64,000 nucleotides of DNA from Petrolisthes cinctipes (taxonomy: Eukaryota > Arthropoda > Malacostraca > Decapoda > Porcellanidae), in NCBI GenBank assembly GCA_033782935.1, contig JAWQEG010000501.1:999501-1063500 (forward strand). The letters run 5' to 3'. The position numbers were made by a program, and so were the translations under genes. Of the stretch, positions 44,601 through 53,799 are shown piece after piece. The notes below the pieces were generated by a model. That model was not told the DNA's origin and did not search any database. It saw nothing but the letters and a program-made list of their open reading frames with translations. Positions within the stretch are counted from its first letter, which is position 1, and every line of letters begins with the position of its first letter.

Positions 44601-45015
44601 ATGTGAACATAAAATACTTATCATAATAGAGATTAAGTACGTTGTATATATATATTATAAGAAGGTGACTGTGGATGAGAGCCAACGATAGTTTTGTTTA
44701 TCTAACTCATTTCACCTTTTAACCGAAATGTATTTATATTTAATCAGCCATTCACTGATATATCGGTTAAAGAAATACTTATTCATATATTGTGAGTCAC
44801 TATAATGTAGTTAATATACCATATCATCAATAAAAGACCGAATAAATGAAATAATATCTTACCCTGGCATAAGCTAACAGGCTGGCGGGTTGAGGGGAAG
44901 GGCACTTATCATGGCCGCCAACCCACTTCCGGTGGTGACACGCCAGGGGGGGGGGGGGGTTAAGCGCTCTATGTGTGTAGCTCTGTGGTTAGCTCTTGAT
45001 ATATATTTGCGGTCT

Positions 45016-45420
45016 TTAGTGAATCACATGAAGCTTCAACGCGTGTGACAGGAATTTCTTCTTCCGCTCGACCTCTGACACGGTGAAGGCAGGTGTTGGT
45101 TGGTAGGGTGTAAGGGTTATGGGCAACAAGTCGGCGTCAATGGAGAGGGGGGATACACAGGACGCAAGGGAGCGCGAGACTGATTGAGTGAGAGGGAGAA
45201 ACCAGCTGAGGGGAGCGTCTAGTGTCACGCGGAAACTGGATTTAGACGAGCTTCTGGGAAAGGCTGCGGATTTGGGCCACTCTTGGCCACAAAAATGCAA
45301 AGCCTCATGCGTCAGGTTATAAAATGTGCTGATTTGGGGTTCGTCGCTCAATAGGTGAATCTCGCATTGAGAACATTTGTAATATGCCAACCTACTGTAC
45401 AATGCATTTCCTATTGGCAT
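45016..45420 (-). CDS. Open frame of unknown nature, 134 codons
   Basis: Starts at an ATG (45420) after AAGAAT and runs to a TAA at 45016. Composition is balanced, with a Cys-X2-Cys near the start (YYKCSQCEIH) and a Ser/Arg stretch in the middle. I recognise no family. It lies immediately beside the 8-bp-duplication element and could be a first exon, part of a transposon, or chance. GC content is higher than in the flanks, which slightly favours coding. Confidence 0.3.
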   Translation of the reverse strand: MPIGNALYSRLAYYKCSQCEIHLLSDEPQISTFYNLTHEALHFCGQEWPKSAAFPRSSSKSSFRVTLDAPLSWFLPLTQSVSRSLASCVSPLSIDADLLPITLTPYQPTPAFTVSEVERKKKFLSHALKLHVIH

Positions 45421-45744
45421 ATTCTTTTATAGATTGATGAAGAATAGAACTCCTAAGTGTTGGGGAATATGGGAGGACATATGGAGTGACAATGTTAACT
45501 TTGTCAAAACCACAGTATCATACATGCAAATGCTGACTGAACCTAAACACTAATGCCTTGTTTAGCGCTGGTGTTATGGGTACGTATTACACTGTTTGTA
45601 ATAATAAAAACAATATTAGCCTAACCAGACATGACCTGATCTAACCTAATCAGTACCATGACAAACTGCCAAAACTTAACCCGGACATGTAATGGCCGGA
45701 CCTGAGAGTTAAAGCCGGAATTTGAAAGCTACGCTAGTGGAGTA

Positions 45745-45820
45745 CTTCTTTGGCTTACCCGGTAGAATTACCGCCTAAGAGTTCTCTGGTCCGGGGTTCG
45801 ATTCCCCGTGGGTACGACTA
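45745..45820 (+). repeat. tRNA-like SINE head (box A and perfect box B)
   Basis: TTTGGCTTACCCGG gives a box-A-like motif, and GGTTCGATTCC at 45796-45806 is a perfect box B inside a CGGGG/CCCCG T-arm. The outer GTACTTC can pair partly with TGGGTAC as an acceptor stem with two wobble pairs and one mismatch. The D and anticodon arms do not fold well, so I read a SINE head or tRNA pseudogene, not a working tRNA. Confidence 0.55.
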
Positions 45821-46075
45821 GAATTTAAATGGATCAATTTCTGGGTCTGACCTACTTGGTTGATTTGATTCTTACTTACTTGATTGATTCGGATTATTAC
45901 AGACTGACTACCAGGACCCAAGGATAATAGACTATAAAGGATAGTCCACGACACTTGTTTTCCCACAATGCACCGCGGGAGTGACGTCACACTTGCAAAC
46001 AAACCTTGCCTGGTGCCCAGACTGTCACTAGTCCAACTTAAAGTGTACGTGAAGCGTGAATGTCTGTGCCATATT

Positions 46076-46382
46076 ATGGATGTATGTGCTGTGTACAATT
46101 ACAATAATGGCAGTAGACATGCAAAAAGAGACAGGGTGAAGCTCTTTCGGTTCCTAAGAGACCAAGAGAAAGCCATAAAGTGGATATCGGCGTGCAAACG
46201 TGAGGACAAATTCAATGTTGAATTGGCCCGAGTATGCTCTCTACACTTTAAGACAACAACAGACTTCGTCCCAAGAGATGCTTTGAACAATCAACGATGT
46301 AATGGATCTCCAAAGAAGATCATAATATTGCAACCTTGAGCTGTACCGACTCTGCACCTTCCAAATTCTAATCGAGAACCAG
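46076..46382 (+). pseudogene. THAP-domain exon of a P-type transposase
   Basis: The ATG at 46076 opens a THAP zinc finger. Residue 4 is the first Cys (VCAVYNYNN), KWISAC holds the conserved Trp, and VCSLHF gives the C..H pair. The second Cys of the C2CH set, expected in the N-terminal CXXXNC, is Tyr here. The frame ends at 46339; beyond it, in another frame, AVPTLHLPN (the typical AVPTL tail of THAP domains) runs to a CCAG/GTATGT donor near 46382, so one frame change has occurred. THAP domains bind the transposon ends. Both defects argue that the exon no longer gives a working finger. Confidence 0.8.
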
Positions 46383-46869
46383 GTATGTTTAGATCTATCA
46401 AAGGCCCAACTTACTGCTACACCCTCAGCTATTTGCTTATACTGTACATATTTTTAACTTTACCCCATCTTATGATACTCTACTGTACAGTATGTAGGTT
46501 AGGTTAGGCCAGGCCAAGTCTACCTAATTCTGTTAGAAATGTAGTCCAATACTGACTGCATCCCCTACTAGTGATAACTTTGGTATATCTAGGTAGGCTA
46601 CAGTATTGTAATGCTCTATAACCAACAATTTCTCTCTTCCCCTTTTATGTTTGGGGGTAAGGTGGGGTATATTTTTAAAATAAAGTATTTGTGGTGGATT
46701 TAATACATTAAAACCATCATTCAATGTCCTAATATAGGTTACAATAGTAGGTAATTGTGGTAGAAATTCAGTAGTTTATCTAATGTGGATATTTGGTCCA
46801 TTTATACAATCATGATTTTACCCATGGATTTTGATTAGGTCTGAATACTGTAACATTCATTTAATTTTC

Positions 46870-47980
46870 AGCTGGTACGGAGGCTCACCGAGAAAGATTA
46901 TTCAGCAGGCGTAGAAGGCTACTGGTACCAGTACTTCAAGAGGGTCTGCTCAATGAAGGAAATGGCGAGATTTTTTGTTTTCTTCTTAAAAGTGACTGTG
47001 TATAGTACATAGGCTATACAGTATCAGATGGTATCAGACCTACCCTGTACTTCATAGTTTCACAATACAGTAATTATAGTATGTTAAGAGTAGGGCTGGA
47101 TAATGCATATATGAAAATAATGGAAGGGCCAAACATTTATTTATTCTTTTCTTTTGTATATGCAAACAAGTGTCATGTGATTATGTGCCTCTAAAATCAA
47201 TTCCTTCACAGATAATACACCAGAAGTGGTACAAGATGATGCCAGAGGTGATGCACATGAAGCACAATAGGGTCTGCTCAACGAAAGAAATGGTGAGATT
47301 TTTTTTAATTTTTTTATAAAAATGAAAGTTAATAGTTTAACAGTATTAGATGGAAAGAGTGAAAAGAAAACACCTTGAGGTGGTTCGGCCATGTAGAGTG
47401 TATAGGAAGCGAGAGATTTGATTAAAAAGTGTATGAGAGTGAGGTGGAAGGACAGTAGAGCAGGTAGACCGAGAGTGAGGTGGAATGATGGAGAAGAGAA
47501 GTATATGAGTAAGAGTGGCGTTGGGTGGTACCGTAGGAGGGACGCCAGTTGAAGGGAGACAAAGATGTGTGGAGGCAATTCATTCACCCCTTTGGGGATT
47601 GAGGCATCTAGCAATAGATAGATAAATAGATAGACAATAATTACCTTAGTACGACCAGATAACAAATATTTTTGAAAATACCCGATACATAATCTTGAAA
47701 ATAGACTCATTGTCTTTCCCAGGTCTTTATACCTATATGAGGTAATTTTAACCCATGACGAATATGAAGATGATGGAAGAGCCTACATCTATCTATATCT
47801 ATCGATCTAGCCTACATAATTTATTCTGTTTTTGTGTACAGTATATACAAACAAGTGTCATCTGATTATATGCCTTTAACATCAATTCCTTCACAGATAA
47901 TACACCAGAAGTGGTACTTGATGCGACAGTCCAGCCAGCACAAGAAGATACCACAGATGCACATCATATTTTCTCAACCA
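46870..47980 (+). other. Duplicated linker exons of the P-type element
   Basis: Acceptor-like CAG followed by ATAATACACCAGAAGTGGTA occurs twice (47217 and 47897) and encodes acidic NTPEVV-type peptides. GGGTCTGCTCAATGAAGGAA at 46950 is also repeated, diverged, at 47269. These look like tandem copies of a linker exon between THAP and catalytic parts. No splice test was possible. Confidence 0.45.
47362..47640 (+). mobile_element. LINE 3-prime end, second RTE-like subfamily
   Basis: CTTGAGGTGGTTCGGCCATG (LRWFGHV) begins a C-terminal LINE block that ends in ATAGATAGATAAATAGATAG. It differs in detail from the 38203, 48430 and 27885 copies. Confidence 0.75.
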
Positions 47981-48429
47981 GTATGCTGATCGTGCTGTGT
48001 TTGTATTCCCAGACATGATGAGTTGAAAAGTGTTAAGTTAGCCGTTAACTCTCAGAAAGTTGAGCTCTTTAATCTGACAAGTGCTAATGCAATACAGTAC
48101 GGTAATTTCTGAAAAGCGAATGAATTGACAGAAATTAAGTTTATTTACACAATTTCCAAACCTGTGCAAAATCCACAGTGATTATACTCATGGACTGACT
48201 GTAATAATACAGTATTATGTAAATTCTAATTGCATTAGTTTTACTTTATATATACCATAATGATTTATATATTGTGATAAAATTAATGTTAGTTTCTAGT
48301 TTTTCTAGAAAATGTGCAATTCCACTGTGATTATACTCATAGAGTGATAGTACTTCATAAGGATATTGTTACTCTTACTTCTATGGCAAGAAACATTTAT
48401 TACGGTACTGTACTTTATTTTTGGTACAC

Positions 48430-48713
48430 ATTTGGTATGGACATGTGGAGAGAATGCAAGGCGAGGAATTTGTAAAGAAGGTGTATGGAAGTGAAGTTGT
48501 GGGACCTGGTGTGAGAGGCAGACCACCGGTTTGATGGCAGAACAGAGTGGAAGAGTATGTAAAGGAGAGAAACATGAGGGGCAGAGTAGGGCTTGAACAA
48601 GTAAGGAGGGAGTGTTGGAACAGGGAGAACTGGAGACACTTCTGCCGTGGCCACCCCCTTGGGGGGAGTTCCCGGAGGGAACGAGGCGTCGGAGCTATAG
48701 ATAGATAGATAGA
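48430..48713 (+). mobile_element. 5-prime truncated LINE end, RTE-like
   Basis: Starts at GGTATGGACATGTGGAGAGA and ends in ATAGATAGATAGATAGAT. It is close to 38203 (inverse) and to the end of 27885-29192 over the whole length, so it is the same subfamily. Confidence 0.85.
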
Positions 48714-48849
48714 TTTCATTTCGCAAAGTATATGATAATAAATATATAATTACATTCAGCATACAGTATTTTGTATTCATATTCCCATTCATTATTTTTC
48801 TACTTTTTAAAATCATTGTAGGTGTAAGCCATATATAAATGACCTTGAA

Positions 48850-49053
48850 TGGGGCATTTGGTAAATATCAAATGGGGCATTTTGAAATTAGTCTGACCTT
48901 ACCTTACCTAACCTAGACCGCATCAGACTACCGGGACCTAACCTGGGCAGACTACTGGGAAATAACCGTGGTAAAGTACAGGAAATGACTGGGGCAAAAT
49001 ACTGGGACCTAGCCGGATCTGGCAACACTGCTACAAAGCGGTAATTCTTTCAA
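48850..49053 (-). repeat. TTGAAAG MITE, truncated copy
   Basis: One end (CGGTAATTCTTTCAA at 49039-49053) is intact; the other is lost near 48850. It contains CTTACCTAACCTAGACCGC and GGCAACACTGCTACAAAGC, as in the full copies. Confidence 0.8.
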
Positions 49054-49065
49054 TAAAAACCGGGC

Positions 49066-49180
49066 ATTTTTCTGACCTAACTGATGCATTTTTCTAACTT
49101 AATCAGGGTATTTTCGGACCTAATTGGGGCATTCTTCGGATCTATTCAGGGCATTTTTCAGATCTCCAGTTGGAGGGGTT
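49066..49180 (+). repeat. Short tandem array, GCATTTTTCGGACCTAAT type
   Basis: Four to five diverged units of about 24 bp (GCATTTTTCTGACCTAACTG and relatives) directly follow the MITE fragment. Confidence 0.7.
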
Positions 49181-50448
49181 GAAAGGGACATATTTTAGAA
49201 ATAGGGCAGTTGGAAATACTAAATAGGTATGGAAATCCATTTTATAACATTGAAAAAATCCAGATGGAGCTCTCCTGTAGAATTATCAATATAAATTACC
49301 TTTACATCCAAGTAATAGGTTATTATATAATCTTTCAAGTGATAGATATATGAACATAACCTAGCAATAGTCAATATAAATACTTCGTAACCAAGGTTAA
49401 AAAACTGTAAGCTACTACCAAGGATGATCGACTAACGATCTCATTAGGTCAGCTAGGTCATGATTTATAAAAATGCTGCTTTATATCCATATGATTAGTA
49501 GTCTAGTTAATCATCCATCAAGAATTAAACACATATAACCTATTATCAGTCTAAATCAAGACCCTATTATCAATGCCAAGTAGTACTGTAGGCCTACTTC
49601 TGGTGAGTATACGACGCACCAGTGGGCAGTGGTAGAGATCTCCTGGCTTCACTGGATATATATTGATGACAATACACTACAAACACATTTTCTTCAAATT
49701 ATAATGGTCAATTTAAACTGTGTGGAATATAAAGACACCAAAGATTAGTCATTATTGTACAAATATGGGCTTAGAGATGCGAACGCGACTCGATATCAAT
49801 CTTGGTCGTGTAAGGCTTCCAGTTTTATAGTCCATTATTCTATTTCAACAACTGATGTCGAGTTGTACAATTGCCGTTATATCAGTATGCTTCTTATCTT
49901 TTTAACCTACCAAGGTGCAGCTACCGAGAAACTCATTATTTCGATTAATATCAGCTGATATAATCTTTATGCCTTAGATTTTACCTAGTGAGCAGGCAAG
50001 GTTTGGGCACCAGCTAGCAACAGAGCCTCCCGTGACGTCACGGATATTTACGACGTCATCACTATGACGTTTCAGTGGACTATCCTTTATAGTCTATTAT
50101 CCTTGCCAGGACCTAACCAAAGCATTCTAAAGGGACCAAGCCGGGGTACATACACTAGTGGAATCTAACTGGGACAAACTATTAGGACAACCTGTCAAAT
50201 TACATCCAAATTATGTTAAACTCATGTATTTTCCCTCACCCAAAACCCCCCAATTCCAAAGCTCTCCCTAATCAAGATTGTTGGATGGGTAGGGTTGGGG
50301 GGTATCTTACAAAAAAAAAAAAAAAAAAAATGTATTTCCTAAAGAAATGAATGTCAAAAATGTTCAAAATAGAGAAAAACGCACTAACTTAGAAAAATAT
50401 ATTGATTAACTCAAGTTGTGTGTTGTCCAATAGTAAAGTTGGTATTTA
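49181..50448. other. P-type element right part and flank, no gene
   Basis: AT-rich DNA to the right inverted end (50075-50105). The subterminal CGTGACGTCACGG and GACGTCATCACTATGACGT at 50030-50069 hold repeated TGACGTCA cores; a TGACGTCA also lies 60 bp from the left end (45981). Nothing coding is seen. Confidence 0.55.
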
Positions 50449-50777
50449 TTGAAAGAATTACCGCTTTGTAGCAGTGTTGCCAGATCCGGCTAGGTCCCAA
50501 TATTTTGCCCCGGTCATTTCCTGTACTTACCACGGTTATTTCCCAGTATTTTGCCCAGGTTAGGTCCTGGTAGTATGCCCAGGTTAGGTCCCAGTAGTCT
50601 GCTGTGGTCTAGGTTAGGTTAGGTCAGGTCAGGTCAGGTAAAGTCAGGCTAATTTATCCTATCTTGGAAATGGGGCATTTGTGGAAGAAAAGCCATAGAA
50701 GAAAATAGTCTTAGAATGGTCTAAATAAGTGGGTAATGAAGGTAGAAAACCGTACGCAATAACGGTAATTCTTTCAA
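50449..50777. mobile_element. TTGAAAG MITE, full copy 1 (329 bp)
   Basis: Inverted ends TTGAAAGAATTACCG and CGGTAATTCTTTCAA, with TATTTA directly repeated on both sides. Inside are AGGTTAGGTTAGGTCAGGTC pentamers and GGAAATGGGGCATTTGTGG. The outer bases GGTATTTA / TATTTACC are also shared by the copy at 59596, so the true end may lie a little further out. Confidence 0.85.
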
Positions 50778-50849
50778 TATTTACCATAAAGTTATAAAGT
50801 TATGATGTTTTACCAATATAAAGGACAGTGAGCGAGTTAGAAGTTGTTG

Positions 50850-51600
50850 TGTAATAATAAGATGAATAAATTTAGCACTATCCGTTTAACACAGGCTCAG
50901 TAAATTACAAATAACGGAAGCCTGGGAAAACATTTGGTGGTTTTCAATGAATGAATAAATGACAGTGTAAAATTAATTATGACGTGGTGGGTACAAGTAT
51001 TTATTCATTGTACAATTATCAAGGGTCAAAACTCGACAGCAATCTGTAACGTTAATAACAAAACACTAGAGACACTTATAATGACCATACATGATGTTAT
51101 AATGGTGTTATTCTTCTTCTTTATTGCAGATCTACTTGCCCTGTGCTATTCATTACTATTCACTCCAATGGGGTCGATTCCAGTGGTATTGGTTTGTTGG
51201 CTTCCCAACCAACCACACTTTTACGTAAGGCTTCATTATTTTCCAAAAGCTGAGTAGCCACATTCATAAAATCTATTCAACAGTTAGATAATGATGATCA
51301 CTGCATAGTTTACTCACCAAATTCATTAAATAATTCACCCATAAGTCATTTACACGGCTAACATTCTTTCGGTTGAGTGCTTACAATCCCCTGCCAACCA
51401 CTGTGGAATTGACCCCAAAACATGCATGAAATTATTATACGGACAATACGGTATCATGGATTGGTTGCAACTGTTTATACTCTCTATTATACAAATCAAA
51501 ATGCATTTATTTTCACATATTTATGTTGTATCTAGTGATGCAGTGATTAAATTGGAAAGTCGTTATGATCAATAGCATTAGTATCATAATGCGTAGAAGA
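50850..51600. other. No gene; CACTTAGTCTGTATGG-type repeat fragment
   Basis: 50861-51025 matches the dispersed repeat at 9176 (TTTAACACAGGCTCAGTAAA, AGCCTGGGAAAACATTTGG). The rest is AT-rich and without signal. Confidence 0.5.
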
Positions 51601-51659
51601 ATATTATAATGTTTTTATGCAGGCTATGGTCGATTATGGCTGGGAATGCACAGACGAGG

Positions 51660-52552
51660 GGAGGATTAGGAAGGGGGTTAATGAGGGTGGATTGGGTCAG
51701 GGACTGCGGGTTGAGGATTAGGATTGGGGAGGTAATGATTGGTGATCCTATTTCTAAACGTGTCAAGAGTGGGGCTATTAACTATACGTGAGATGGGAGA
51801 TGATTCCACTCTTGGATGCTGTGGGGAAAGAATGAGTGCCTAAATAATATATCAGTGCTTGACTGCTGGTATGTATAATATTTTAAGTTGTGGCTGCCTC
51901 TAGTGGATCGTATACATGTGGACGCCCAAGTATTTGTGGGAAGTGACTGTGTTGCGGTTGGTGTTGTGTAGTTGGTATGTATATGGAATGGGATTATGGG
52001 CTCGGGTAAAACGGATGTGATGGCATTTGCCTGGTCTAAATGTCATCTGCCACTTGGCTTCCCAGTCTTCAAGTGCAATTAGGTCGTCCTGTAGTCGAAG
52101 GCTTATACTTATACCCTTATATTTATATCTTTAATTGGTCTATAAACTAAGCTATCGTCTGCAAAGAGTCTAGTGGTAGAGGAAAGTGAGAGTGGGAGGT
52201 CATTAATGTATGAAAGGAAGAGAAGAGGACCCAGGACAGTGCCCTGGGGTACCCCAGAGGTCACAGGAACAGGTGGAGACCGACTACCGTCAGGAACTAC
52301 GCGTTGCTTTCTGGTAGTCAAGAACATTCTAATCCAGTGAAGTTATCCCTGTATGCCATAGAATTCTAACTTGTGTAGAAGTCTTTGGTGAGGGACTTTG
52401 TCGAAGGCTTTGGCAAAGTCTAATACTATGGAGTCAACTTGTCTAATTTTTGTGTCATTGAGGGACTGCAAGATGTCATGAGTAGTTACCAGTAGCTGCA
52501 TCTCACACGAGCGTTTAGGCCGAAAACCGTGTTGATTGTCAGTCAGTATATT
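51660..52552 (-). pseudogene. Truncated, internally deleted copy of the 14.6-kb LINE family
   Basis: Reads, in inverse, from FRPKRSCETQ of the RT (52552) through [20 protein letters not shown] and FADDSLVYR (52150) to the C-terminal end of the ORF at about 51660. Relative to 14633-18472 it starts near 17199, has a scrambled patch near 52105, and lacks about 400 bp (17815 to 18212 joined near 51912). The 3-prime UTR differs from that of the intact copy. Inactive. Confidence 0.9.
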
Positions 52553-53799
52553 TTACTTCTGTTTTACTGCGTTTCATCATATCGGCCTCATTTAGGACAA
52601 GTAGCCTTATCTGATCCTCATATCCAAATCAATCGGCTTATTCGCTTTCAGCAGTTTCGGACAGGAGAAGTATAGGAAGAGTTGAGTTAACTCGTTTAGA
52701 GCGTCGATCGGTACGAGAGTTTGGCCCAACCACAAAGTCTAAAAAATATACTAAGTCAAACCGTGGGCAGGTGATGATGTCACGTCTTCCAGACGAGACA
52801 GAAAACGGGTGAACTTAAGAGCTAGAGAAAACGTTATTAAAAGGGGGAACTTCTGTTTTTATATATATGCTACCTCCCAATAATTTATACTGTAGGTTCT
52901 CAATTTTCCTTATTTATGTGGACTCATTACTATTTTTTTCTATGCTTACTGCAAAGATACAACTCTCATTTTACATTCTGTGTGATAAGTAGGCTACATG
53001 GTAAAGAAAACAAAGAAATGTCAAGCTCTTCCACAGCCCATTCTACTCGTTTTTAAACCAATATTACTTTAGTAGTTACCATGTATATATATACATAAGA
53101 TATTCAGTATCACTGACCATATCGTTCAGTTTACTCTAAAAGTTACCTTATCCTTCAACTGAAAAGCATTACCGATGGGTTACATTCAAATGGAAAATGT
53201 GCATGCATACATGTACTGTAGGAATCCAGCCATGCAAGTTTCTCTGTAAAGGATTTGATGCATAGTGTCAGGCGGCAGAGAATGGAAGCAAGTGTGGCAT
53301 GATAATGGTCAAGTTTGATACTGTGTTGGACAAAAGTTTTTAAGAGACATGAGGTGTACAAGGCATGCGATCATAAAATGAATAATAGTATCAAGATAAT
53401 ACAGTATTATTTACTAACACAGGGACTAACATGGTGGGACAGTTGAATTAAGAGAGGGCAGCTGGGGTAAGAAGGGGCACCATAAATAATTAAGTACAGT
53501 ATTGCAGACTTTAGCCCCCATACAGGGTATAGGGGATACTGAAAGAATAGGCATGAAAGAAAAAGCAATAAATATCATTTCAATATATTTTAACGTTCAT
53601 TTATGGCTTACAAGAATGAAAATAAGAATAAAGAAAAGCTTACATTACAATGCAAAATTACATTTCATGTTGCAGTGGCTTCCAACCAGGGTTGTACGGT
53701 GAGAATCATACATACAAGACAAAAAAATGGAATTCTGGTCATAACTAAGCACTGCTAGAAGCCAAAAACTAGGCTTACTTTTAGGTAATTATTTTCACC
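52553..53799. other. No gene recognised
   Basis: AT-rich DNA without ORFs of interest. It may include the decayed end of the neighbouring P-type element, but no inverted end matching the far side is visible in this window. Confidence 0.5.

Larger units (their letters stand above)
42915..44987. mobile_element. 2.1-kb non-autonomous element with 8-bp target duplication
   Basis: Target duplication GTTAGCTC at 42907-42914 and 44988-44995, exact. Ends CACAGAGCTACACACA and TGTGTGTAGCTCTGTG are inverted, and weaker similarity (GTGTCACCA, GGCGGCCAT) continues for about 100 bp inward. Eight-base duplications are typical of hAT and P elements. No transposase is present. The interior holds other repeats: a 719-bp inverted-repeat unit, a MITE fragment, the CATA minisatellite and the second 239-bp MITE. 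Confidence 0.85.
45919..50105. mobile_element. Non-autonomous P-type transposon, 4.2 kb
   Basis: Exact 8-bp target duplication CCAGGACC (45911-45918 and 50106-50113). About 31 bp of perfect terminal inverted repeat start CAAGGATAATAGACTATAAA. P elements use 8-bp duplications and CA-starting ends. Inside is a THAP exon (46076) of the kind that P transposases carry, followed by small exon-like pieces, but no RNase H core. Later LINE and MITE insertions lie within. Confidence 0.88.

Noticed and set aside
45745..45820. Functional tRNA gene
   Set aside because: Box B and T-arm are good, but the acceptor has a mismatch and wobbles and the D and anticodon arms do not fold properly. A SINE head or pseudogene is more likely.
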